DNA from: JBOHER01 sp050701115
Lineage (GTDB): Bacteria; Actinomycetota; Actinomycetes; Mycobacteriales; Pseudonocardiaceae
Reading direction: 5' to 3'
Assembly (NCBI GenBank): GCA_050701115.1
Contig: JBOHER010000279.1
Span: forward strand, 1-56,053
Length of the DNA stretch: 56,053 nucleotides
Shown: positions 49,345-56,053 of the stretch, one piece after another
Position numbering within the stretch: the stretch's first letter is position 1
Layout: the number at the start of each line of letters is the position of its first letter
Program-made: the position numbers and the translations under genes
The notes under the pieces: generated by a model
Database searches by the model: none
What the model was told of the DNA's origin: nothing
Seen by the model: only the letters and a program-made list of their open reading frames with translations

Positions 49345-50810
49345 CCCCGGCCGAGCAACCAACGCAGGCGACGTCCACGGCAGGCGAGTTCACCGAACTG
49401 CCCGTGCTGCGGCACGAGCGGATCTGGGGGTTCTGGCAGTTCACCTCGGTGAACGTCGGCTTGGCGATCGCCACCTGGGCGTTTCTCACCGGCGGAGCGA
49501 TCGCGCTGTTCGCAGGCGTGCAGACCGCGATCGCGGCGACCGTGATCGGCAACCTGGTCGGCGTCATCCTGGTCGCGATGTCCACCTGCCTGCCATCGGC
49601 CAAGTACGGTGTCGAGCAGTACACGGCGCTGCGCTCGGTGTTCGGCCTCAACGGGGTGCGGGCGCTGATCGCGGTGATGCTGCCGCTGGCGTCGGCGGGC
49701 TGGAACGCCGTCCTCGCGGTGATGTTCGGCCGGGCGGTCACCAACGTGCTCAACTCGGTGCTGGGCACCCAGTTCGACCCGAACGGTCCGATGGTGATCG
49801 CCATGTCGCTGCTGGCGTTGGTGCTGTCCTGGTTGATCCTGGTGCGCGGCCCGGTGTCCATCGAGTGGGTCAACAAGATCGTCGCGCCGGTGCTGGCGGT
49901 GCTGACCGTGGTGATGCTCATCCTGGTGCTGCGTAGTCATTCCTGGGCGGAACTGAGTGCCGCCCAGCCGCTGGCCGCGTTCGACGACGACAAGCTGAAC
50001 TTCGCCGCGGCCCTCGAATTGAGCTTCGCCACCGGCTTTTCCTGGTGGACGATCATGGGCAACCTGGCGCGGCTGACCACGACACAGCGCGCCGCGTTCT
50101 GGCCCAACGTGATCGGCATCTTCTTCGCTTCGGTGGTCGCAGGCGTAGTCGGCACCTTCGCCGCGCTGGTGCTCGGTGAGGTGGATCCGACGGTATGGAT
50201 GGTGCCGCTGGGTGGTCTGGCCTTGGGCGTGCTTGCCTTGCTGTTCATCGCTTTCGCCAATATCACCAGCATGGTGTCGCAGACCTACTCGGGTGGGCTC
50301 GCGCTGATCCGGGCGGGTGGCACCGCGCTGCGGCGCATCCCTTGGCCGATCTTCGTCGCCCTGCTCTACGTCCCTTCGGGGATCGTGGTGTTCTGGCCCG
50401 CGGCGCTGTATGACAACTTCTTCAAGTTCGTGGCCTGGGTCGGGCTGGTGATGGCTCCGCTGACCGCGGTGTATCTGACCGACTTCTTCCTGCTGCGGCG
50501 GCGCAGGCTGTGGCTGCGGGAGCTCTACGAACCCGAAGGCGTATCGCGGTACTCGTTCTGGTGGGGCGTCAACCCGGCGGCCTTCATCGCAGTCGGTGCG
50601 GGCGCGCTGACCTACGCTCTGCTGCTCAATCCGGTGACCTTCGAATCGGCTTCGCTGTTCCGGTACACGACGGCCTCGCTGCCCGCGTTCCTGGTTACCG
50701 CGCTGACCCACGCGGTGCTGACCTTGGTGTGGGTGCGTCCAGCAGGCAGGGGCGGATATCGCGAGGGCGCCGCCGTCCCGGTGCGGCGGGCTGTGCGGGA
50801 GCCGGCATGA
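49326..50810 (+). CDS. NCS1-family transporter (cytosine/purine permease-like)
   Basis: 494 residues with about 12 membrane helices. IWGFWQFTSVNVGLAIATW and AKYGVEQYTALRSVFG resemble the NCS1 helix 1 and following loop, and FSWWTIMGNLARLT the helix-6 region. NCS1 carriers bring in cytosine, purines, hydantoin or thiamine with H+ or Na+. Here it lies in the agmatine/putrescine operon, so a guanidino or other nitrogen compound may be the cargo. GTG 49326 or 49338 start. The stop overlaps the next ATG (ATGA). Confidence 0.88.
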   Translation: MGVPVVAPAEQPTQATSTAGEFTELPVLRHERIWGFWQFTSVNVGLAIATWAFLTGGAIALFAGVQTAIAATVIGNLVGVILVAMSTCLPSAKYGVEQYTALRSVFGLNGVRALIAVMLPLASAGWNAVLAVMFGRAVTNVLNSVLGTQFDPNGPMVIAMSLLALVLSWLILVRGPVSIEWVNKIVAPVLAVLTVVMLILVLRSHSWAELSAAQPLAAFDDDKLNFAAALELSFATGFSWWTIMGNLARLTTTQRAAFWPNVIGIFFASVVAGVVGTFAALVLGEVDPTVWMVPLGGLALGVLALLFIAFANITSMVSQTYSGGLALIRAGGTALRRIPWPIFVALLYVPSGIVVFWPAALYDNFFKFVAWVGLVMAPLTAVYLTDFFLLRRRRLWLRELYEPEGVSRYSFWWGVNPAAFIAVGAGALTYALLLNPVTFESASLFRYTTASLPAFLVTALTHAVLTLVWVRPAGRGGYREGAAVPVRRAVREPA

Positions 50811-52426
50811 CGGGACGCGTGTGGTACTCGGGTGGCCGGGTCTTCACCGGCGAGCAGGATCAGCCCTGGGCGGAGTCGATCGTGGTGCGCGGCGGACACA
50901 TCGACTACGTCGGTTCGGACGCTGCCGCCCGCGAGCGCGCCGGAGCGGACGCGACCAGGATCGACCTGGCCGGGCGCACCGTGCTGCCCGGCTTCGTTGA
51001 CGGACACGGGCATGTGCTGATGGCCGGGGAAGCGCAACTGCGCGCCCCGCTCACCGACGCGCAGGACCTGACCGAGATCGGCCTCCGGGTCCGGGCCTGG
51101 GCCAAGGACAATCCCGATGCCTCTCGGGTACTCGGCAGGGGCTGGCTGTTCTCCTCGGTCCCGGATGGACGTCCCACCAAGGAGATGCTCGACGAGGTGG
51201 TGCCGGACCGGCCGGCGTACCTCGACGCCAACGACTACCACTCGACGTGGCTCAACAGCGCGGCTCTCGCCGAGCTCGGCATCACCCGCGATACCCCGGA
51301 TCCCCGCGGCGGCCGGATCGTGCGTGACCCGGTCACGGGAGAGCCCACCGGGCATCTGGAGGAGACCGCGGCGCAGAACCTGGCGTGGGCATTCCTCGCG
51401 AACGTCAGCACCGATGTGGAGCGCGATCGGGCGCTGGCCGCGGCGACGGCCGCCTACCTTTCCAGCGGCGTGACCACTGTGGTGGACATGGCGGTGGATG
51501 AGCAGAGCCTGGCTACCCTGGTGCGCGCGGAGCGGGCCGGTGCGCTGGACCTGCGGGTGGTCGGCCACTGGTTCATCCACCGCTCCCAGGATCCTGCCGA
51601 CCATGTCGCTCAGGTGCGGCGTGCCGCCGAACTGGCCGGGGTCCATCGATCGGACCGGCTACGCATCACCGGCGTGAAGTTCGTGGTGGACGGGGTAATC
51701 GACGGCTGCACGGCGACCATGCTCCGGCCGTATGCCGACGGCAGCAATGCCGATCCCATCTGGGACATCGATGCGCTCGCGCCTGCCGTGGCCGCCGCCG
51801 ACGCAGCCGGTCTGCAGATCGCCCTGCACGCGATCGGGGACAAGGCCACCCGGATCGCACTCGACGCACTGGAGTACGCGAACCGGGAGAACGGACCGCG
51901 CCCCCGTCGGCATCGCATCGAACACCTCGAGTACGTCGACCTGGCCGATGTGCGTCGGCTGGGCGAGCTCGGGGTCACCGCGTCCATGCAACCGGTGCAC
52001 GCCGACCCGGCCATCCGGGACAACTGGGCTGCCATGCTGGGTGACGTGCGCGCCGAGCGTGGCTTCGCTTGGCCGGAGATGACGGACGCGGGTGCCCGGT
52101 TGGCCTTCGGTACCGATGCGCCGACCGCGCCACATGCTCCGCTGCCGAACATGTTCATCGCGAACACCCGGCGGTCGGCGTTGAAGCCGGAGTTGCCCGC
52201 GCAGCAGCCGCAGTTCGCGCTGCCGCTGACTGAGGCCATCCGGCACGCGACGGCCGATTCGGCATGGGCCTGCGGTGCCGAGCGATCCGTGGGTACGCTG
52301 CGCGCCGGGCTGCTGGCCGACTTCATCGTGCTCGATCGCGATCCGTTCGGCGGTGATCCCGATGCGCTGCTGCGCACGGGGGTACTGCGCACGGTCGTGG
52401 GAGGACGGGCCGTGTGGCAGGCCTGA
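50807..52426 (+). CDS. YtcJ-type metal-dependent amidohydrolase
   Basis: 539 residues. PGFVDGHGHVLM (metal-binding H-x-H), a Lys-region GVKFVVDGVIDGCTATM, ALHAIGDKATRIALDAL, HRIEHLEYVD and the final metal Asp in AFGTDAPTAPHAPL. N-terminal and C-terminal beta segments form the small domain. Family members cleave N-acyl and amide substrates; exact substrate unknown. It starts at ATG 50807 within ATGA of the transporter, so it belongs to the same transcript and probably acts on imported compound. Confidence 0.9.
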   Translation: MTGRVWYSGGRVFTGEQDQPWAESIVVRGGHIDYVGSDAAARERAGADATRIDLAGRTVLPGFVDGHGHVLMAGEAQLRAPLTDAQDLTEIGLRVRAWAKDNPDASRVLGRGWLFSSVPDGRPTKEMLDEVVPDRPAYLDANDYHSTWLNSAALAELGITRDTPDPRGGRIVRDPVTGEPTGHLEETAAQNLAWAFLANVSTDVERDRALAAATAAYLSSGVTTVVDMAVDEQSLATLVRAERAGALDLRVVGHWFIHRSQDPADHVAQVRRAAELAGVHRSDRLRITGVKFVVDGVIDGCTATMLRPYADGSNADPIWDIDALAPAVAAADAAGLQIALHAIGDKATRIALDALEYANRENGPRPRRHRIEHLEYVDLADVRRLGELGVTASMQPVHADPAIRDNWAAMLGDVRAERGFAWPEMTDAGARLAFGTDAPTAPHAPLPNMFIANTRRSALKPELPAQQPQFALPLTEAIRHATADSAWACGAERSVGTLRAGLLADFIVLDRDPFGGDPDALLRTGVLRTVVGGRAVWQA

Positions 52427-52431
52427 ATCAT

Positions 52432-52462
52432 CCGCACGGTGGTCGACGGTGCCACCGTGCGG
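52432..52462. terminator. Strong hairpin at the end of the agmatine operon
   Basis: CCGCACGGTGG and CCACCGTGCGG are perfect 11-base complements with a 9-base loop, five bases after the amidohydrolase stop. Confidence 0.75.
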
Positions 52463-52504
52463 CAGGGCTGATATGACATCATCGTCACGAGGCGAGGTGA
52501 GACG

Positions 52505-52705
52505 GTGGGCCGCATTCTTCCGCCAGATCCGGTGGAGGAAGCGTTGGAGAAGGCCATCGCCGAGGGAGTGCTTGACCCGAACGTACTGGACGGTCTTCCG
52601 TCGACTGCTGAGGTCGCCAGCACGACCAGGGAGCCGTCATCTCCCGGAAGGCGGCCGGGCAGCGATGCGATTATCGCGCTTCGTGAGGACCGGAGTGGTC
52701 GGTGA
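52505..52705 (+). CDS. VapB-like antitoxin
   Basis: 66 residues, start GTG 52505 after GAGGTGAG. EEALEKAIAEGVLDPNVLDG looks helical, followed by a Ser/Pro/Gly-rich, probably disordered tail that would fold on the toxin. There is no clear DNA-binding fold. It overlaps the PIN-domain gene (GTGATGA at 52702-52708). Confidence 0.72.
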   Translation: MGRILPPDPVEEALEKAIAEGVLDPNVLDGLPSTAEVASTTREPSSPGRRPGSDAIIALREDRSGR

Positions 52706-53110
52706 TGAAGTTTGTTTACCTCGACAGCTGTGCGGCGATCAAACTGTTCAAGGACGAGGTCGAGTCTGACGCTCTCGAAGACTGGCTGCTTGCGCATGTT
52801 CCCGCGAGGCAGATCACGAGCTATTTGACACGCACGGAGCTCCGTCGTGGACTGCATGCGGTGAGCGCAGCGCCTGAGACACACCAGCGTGCTGATCACT
52901 GGCTGCGGCGCTGCGCTCATGTGGCGCTACCTGCGTCCACGTATGACAACGCGGCACCCTCGCTCCCGGCACGCTGCTGCGCCCTCTCGATGCGATTCAT
53001 GTCGCTGCGGCTTTGAGTCTGGGTCCCGCGTTGTGTCACTTCGTGAGCTATGACAAACGATTGATCGCGACCGCGAAGAACACGGCCTGAACGTCGCCGC
53101 GCCCGCTTGA
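52702..53110 (+). pseudogene. VapC-like PIN-domain toxin with two apparent one-base deletions
   Basis: The first 85 codons read as a PIN domain (FVYLDSCAAIKLFKDE with Asp8; SYLTRTELRRGLH with the conserved Glu). After about 52951 the frame is lost and would stop at 53016. In the frame one base over, the missing C-terminal half is intact: TLAPGTLLRPLDAIHVAAAL with the third acidic residue, then CHFVSYDKRLIATAKNT. A second lost base near 53085 restores GLNVAAPA and a stop at 53110. Without these the RNase active site is incomplete, so the toxin is probably inactive. Confidence 0.75.
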
Positions 53111-53141
53111 CGGCCGAGCCAAACCACCGGCGCATCGGTCG

Positions 53142-53278
53142 TCACACCTGGGACAGCAGCCTGCTGCACCCGGCGTTGACGAGGCCGTTGGCGAGCAGTT
53201 TGCCGCCGCCGTCGCGTCGCACAGCCGGACAACGGACTCGAGGTCGTCGTCGTGATAGTCGCGCAGCAACCAACGCAT
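53142..53278 (-). pseudogene. 5' fragment of a GNAT-like acetyltransferase joined to a foreign tail
   Basis: Starting at an ATG overlapping the permease stop (ATGA), it reads MRWLLRDYHDDDLESVVRLC, like the N-terminus of GNAT acetyltransferases. After about 25 codons another frame gives GGGKLLANGLVNAGCSRLLS and a stop at 53142. The core of the domain is absent. Remnant. Confidence 0.45.
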
Positions 53279-54804
53279 CAGGCCGGGTCCTCAACCACCA
53301 GGGCCGGTGTGTCCGCGCGCAGCGTCTCGCCGCGGAAGAACGCGGGTGCGCGACGCTCCCAGGCGAGCATGAGCAGGACACCGAGCGCGAGCAGGCCGAC
53401 GCCGATGAGGAAGACCGTGCCGACGCCGAAGACCGATCCGCCGAAGCCGTAGTCCGGGCTCCAGGTGTCGATGGCCGTCTTGACGAACACAAGGGTCAGC
53501 AAGACGGCGCCGACGCCAGGGAACAGGCCCTTGAACACGAAGTCCCGGAAGCCGGCGGTGAGCTCCTTGCGGAAGTACCACACGCAGGCGAATGCCGTGA
53601 GGCCGTAGTAGAAGGAGATCATCAGGCCGAGCGCGTAGATGGTGTCGATCAGGACGTTCTCGCTCACCAGTGTCAGGACGGTGTAGAAGATGCCGGTGCC
53701 GACGCCGGAGAACAGCGTCGCGAACGAGGGGCTGCGGAACCGCGGGTGCACCTCGGCGAAGCGACGCGGCGCCGCCTGGTACGCGCCCATCGCGAGCATC
53801 GTCCGCGCAGGCGGCAGGAACGTCGTCTGCAGGCTGGACGCCGAGCTGGCGAGCACGGCGAGGAAGAGCAGGATCGCCATGCCACCGAGGACGGGGCTCG
53901 CGAGTGCGGCGAAGACGTTATCGCTCGTGTCGGGATTGCCCAGTCCGTACCCCTCGATGCCGACCCCGGCGAACATCTGCGAGGAGATGGCTACGAGCAG
54001 GTAGGTCGAGAGGATGACCAGCATGGACAGCAGCGCCGCCCGGCCAGGGGTCTTCGACTGGCCGGTGGTTTCCTCGTTCACCGTGAGCGACGTGTCCCAG
54101 CCCCAGTAGATGAACAGCGACAGCGACAGGCCCGCGGTGAACGCGGCGAAGGACTCCACGCCGAAGGGATCGAACCACGTCCACTCGAACGGGATGGCCA
54201 GAGCCGACCCGGCACCTCCCGCCTTGACCAGGGCCATGATCGTGAAGAGCGCGAGCACGATCATCTGTAGGCCGACCAGGACATATTGCACTTTCTTGGT
54301 CACCGTCAACCCGCGGTAGGCGATGGCGGTCGCGACAGCGATGAACACAAGGCAGGTCACGACGTTGACGACCTTGTTCGCGCCCAGTCCGGCGAGGCTG
54401 GGGCTGGCGAAGACCTCGCCCAGCATCAGGTAGAAGAACGAGACCGCGACGCCAGCGAGGTTCGACAGCACGATGATGGTGGCGACCACCGCGCCCCAGC
54501 CGCAGAGCCAACCGATCCGGGGGCCGAACGCCTTGACCGTCCAGGTGAACGAGGTGCCGCAGTCCGGCAAGGCTCGATTGAGCTCTCGGTAGGCGTATGC
54601 GACGAGGAACATCGGCAGGAATCCGGCGAGGAAGATGGCAGGCATCTGCAACCCGACCTCGCCGACCGTGGGTCCGAGCGTCGCGGTCAGGGCGTAGGCC
54701 GGGGCGATCGACGACACGCTCAACACCACGCTGGCGAGCAGCCCGACGGAGTTGTGCCGTAGGCCCTTGTCGCGCGTACGGGTACTGCGGGCATCGATGT
54801 GCAT
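53278..54804 (-). CDS. APC-family amino acid/polyamine permease
   Basis: 508 residues, about 12-14 membrane helices. Opening GLLASVVLSVSSIAPAYALT is the APC helix 1 with its substrate-binding glycine-free variant; SFTWTVKAFGPRIGWLCGWG is helix 3. Actinobacterial members of this group carry amino acids, putrescine or ethanolamine. GGGAGAGG three bases before ATG 54804 marks the start; the frame extends to 54831. Base composition and codon use are ordinary for the window. Confidence 0.88.
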   Translation of the reverse strand: MHIDARSTRTRDKGLRHNSVGLLASVVLSVSSIAPAYALTATLGPTVGEVGLQMPAIFLAGFLPMFLVAYAYRELNRALPDCGTSFTWTVKAFGPRIGWLCGWGAVVATIIVLSNLAGVAVSFFYLMLGEVFASPSLAGLGANKVVNVVTCLVFIAVATAIAYRGLTVTKKVQYVLVGLQMIVLALFTIMALVKAGGAGSALAIPFEWTWFDPFGVESFAAFTAGLSLSLFIYWGWDTSLTVNEETTGQSKTPGRAALLSMLVILSTYLLVAISSQMFAGVGIEGYGLGNPDTSDNVFAALASPVLGGMAILLFLAVLASSASSLQTTFLPPARTMLAMGAYQAAPRRFAEVHPRFRSPSFATLFSGVGTGIFYTVLTLVSENVLIDTIYALGLMISFYYGLTAFACVWYFRKELTAGFRDFVFKGLFPGVGAVLLTLVFVKTAIDTWSPDYGFGGSVFGVGTVFLIGVGLLALGVLLMLAWERRAPAFFRGETLRADTPALVVEDPA

Positions 54805-54883
54805 GCGCCTCTCCCAAGTCGTCGTGGTCATGCAGCAGCGTAAGTGACGATAGCCACTGAATCAATAGGTTCGCAACAGTTCG

Positions 54884-54900
54884 ACAACTGAATTAGTTGT
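54884..54900. promoter_or_regulatory. Inverted repeat upstream of the permease
   Basis: ACAACT-GAATT-AGTTGT, six-base perfect arms in an unusually AT-rich segment 80 bases upstream of the permease ATG; candidate operator. Confidence 0.5.
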
Positions 54901-54997
54901 GGAGACTGTCTTAGGGGACTGAATCAGCACCACGTGCAACGTGCGGCCGTGAGCGAACCGGACCATGAACCCAGTTCGCTGGAAGGCCCCCGCATGA

Positions 54998-55660
54998 CCG
55001 ACCGAACCCGCGCACGCCGCCGAGGTGATGGCGGACCGCGATCCACGGTGCCACCTGGAATGGTCGGTTCTGGCAGGCATCGGTCGCATCGAGTCTGGCC
55101 ACGCCCGAGGTGGGGCTCTGCGTGCCGACGGCACGACGGTCACGCCGACACTCGGGCCACGGCTGGACGGAACCCTGGACGGGACCGCCATCATCCGAGA
55201 CACTACCGGCGGCCGCTACGACGGCGATCCGGTGTATGACCGTGCGGTCGGCCCGATGCAGTTCCTGCCCGGCACGTGGCTGACCTACGGCCAGGACGGC
55301 AACAACGACGACGAACGCGATTCGCACAACATCCACGATGCGACGCTGGCTTCGGCGGTCTACCTGTGTGCCGGTGATCGCGACCTGTCCCAGCGCACTC
55401 GGACCTCCAGCGAGGCAGCACCGACGTCGCCCGGCCCGTCCACCGTCACGACGACCCGACCACGGAGCCGTCCGAGTCCTCGTCACCGCCGTCCGCGGAG
55501 CCGACGACGTCGTCCCCGACAGCGTCCACGGCGTCGCCGTCCTGAGGGTCTACTACGCCGACGCCGAGCGAGACTGAACCCGAACCGGACTCACCGTGCA
55601 CCGAGCCGAGTCAGGGGCCCGATCCTGATCCCGATGAGCCCGATCCTGATGAATGAGGAA
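54998..55660 (+). pseudogene. Broken lytic transglycosylase gene
   Basis: From 55028 the sequence reads MADRDPRCHLEWSVLAGIGR, then IESGHARGG, and later AVGPMQFLPGTWLTYGQDGN, followed by DSHNIHDATLASAVYLCAGD. These are the catalytic-Glu and following motifs of actinobacterial membrane-bound lytic transglycosylases. The N-terminal half is missing (a TGA at 54995 precedes the fragment). After DRDLS the frame is lost; a Thr/Ser/Pro/Glu-rich tail (DDPTTEPSESSSPPSAEPTT) lies in another frame. The usual AILAYNHS segment is absent. Confidence 0.6.
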
Positions 55661-55837
55661 CTTGAGCGGCGGCATGAGCGGTACCGGCGGGGAGAAATCA
55701 CCATGGTCGACGGAGACGCCGAACCCGATGCGACCACAGGCCCTGACACCTACGGCAGGGCGAGGTCGTCAGCATCGCTGGCGTTCGAACTCCTTGCAGG
55801 ACATCAGATGAGCTCTTGACCGTGCCCGGTGCGCGGG

Positions 55838-55868
55838 ATACCGTCCGGTATTCAATACCGATCAGTAT
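55838..55868. promoter_or_regulatory. Two 14-bp operators before the lipase-like gene
   Basis: ATACCGTCCGGTAT (55838-55851) and ATACCGATCAGTAT (55855-55868), 17 bases apart centre to centre, 15 bases upstream of the start codon. They overlap a promoter formed by TTGACC (55816-55821) and TACCGT (55839-55844). They match TetR-family site logic. Confidence 0.6.
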
Positions 55869-55882
55869 CGAAGGTGGCAACG

Positions 55883-56053
55883 ATGTCTCCGCACCGCCAG
55901 CGCCGCAGCCCGACCCGCTACGTCGCGACGGTGGTGGGTGCCCTGCTGATCGTGGCCCTCGGCGCCCAGTCCGCCGCGGCCGCCGTTCCCACCGCGTTGC
56001 CGGTCGTCTCCATGGCCCAGCAGGTGACCCCGCCCCAGCAGGATCCGTTCTAC
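55883..56053 (+). CDS. N-terminus of a secreted lipase-like protein (runs off the window)
   Basis: 57 codons, start ATG 55883 with GAAGGTGG upstream. Basic N-terminus (MSPHRQRRSPTRY), hydrophobic core (VATVVGALLIVALGAQSAAA) and a probable cleavage site after AAAA give a Sec-type signal peptide. The mature start VTPPQQDPFY resembles the secreted LIP-family lipases, which begin with a DPFY/DDFY motif before the hydrolase domain. The catalytic region is outside the window. Confidence 0.62.
   Translation, partial: MSPHRQRRSPTRYVATVVGALLIVALGAQSAAAAVPTALPVVSMAQQVTPPQQDPFY

Noticed and set aside
49236..50711. Minus-strand open frame of 491 codons opposite the NCS1 transporter
   Set aside because: Gln/His/Arg-rich low-complexity translation typical of antisense frames; no start context.

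Overview
The window is high-GC actinobacterial DNA. An EmbC-type arabinosyltransferase (arabinogalactan synthesis), a wax ester synthase/diacylglycerol acyltransferase, the two-gene fadA-fadB trifunctional enzyme, EspC/WXG100-type ESX substrates and many GTG/TTG starts point to the mycolata/Pseudonocardiales side of the phylum. My best guess is an Amycolatopsis-like member of the Pseudonocardiaceae. That is an inference; no rRNA or other marker gene is present.

Layout. 1-2.1 kb: an ISL3-family insertion sequence, complete to its left inverted repeat at base 1, has cut off the end of a type VII secretion-associated gene. 2.2-6.1 kb: small genes (membrane protein, F420/DUF385-type protein, TenA) and decaying fragments. 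6.1-6.98 kb is a gene graveyard with pieces of a VOC protein and an M20 peptidase and a two-repeat relic of a type I-E CRISPR array. 7-8.6 kb: a molybdopterin sulfite-oxidase-type enzyme. 8.6-16.8 kb: a beta-oxidation island (two acyl-CoA dehydrogenases, a double-domain TetR regulator, fadA, fadB, a second TetR).

17.4-28.8 kb: a catabolic island with a GntR/FCD regulator. It encodes a class III aminotransferase, a DUF3830 protein, an FAD-linked 2-hydroxyacid dehydrogenase, a ThDP enzyme (IlvX-like), an aldehyde dehydrogenase, two Asp/Glu-racemase/maleate-isomerase-fold proteins, an NAD 2-hydroxyacid dehydrogenase and an amidase. Three copies of one operator (core ATTGTTGACAAT or its reverse) stand before its transcription units, so I read it as one regulon. 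The logic resembles the mandelate route (amide to hydroxyacid to oxoacid to aldehyde to acid), but the substrate is unknown.

28.8-39 kb: a Phd-Doc-like toxin-antitoxin pair with a perfect 20-bp palindrome, an esterase, WS/DGAT, arabinosyltransferase, release factor 3, an Asp/Ser/Pro-repeat exported protein and an L,D-transpeptidase. 39-52.4 kb: a full agmatine to putrescine to GABA to succinate route (AguA, AguB, putrescine aminotransferase, aminobutyraldehyde dehydrogenase, GabT, aldehyde dehydrogenase) with PucR and Lrp regulators, an NCS1 transporter preceded by a tiny one-helix membrane protein, and a YtcJ-type amidohydrolase. 52.5-56 kb: a VapBC-like pair whose toxin carries two apparent one-base deletions, gene debris, an APC permease, a broken lytic transglycosylase, and the start of a secreted lipase-like gene that runs off the window.

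Intergenic space carries several families of hairpin or tandem repeats, mostly between convergent genes, that probably act as bidirectional terminators. No rRNA or tRNA gene was recognised.
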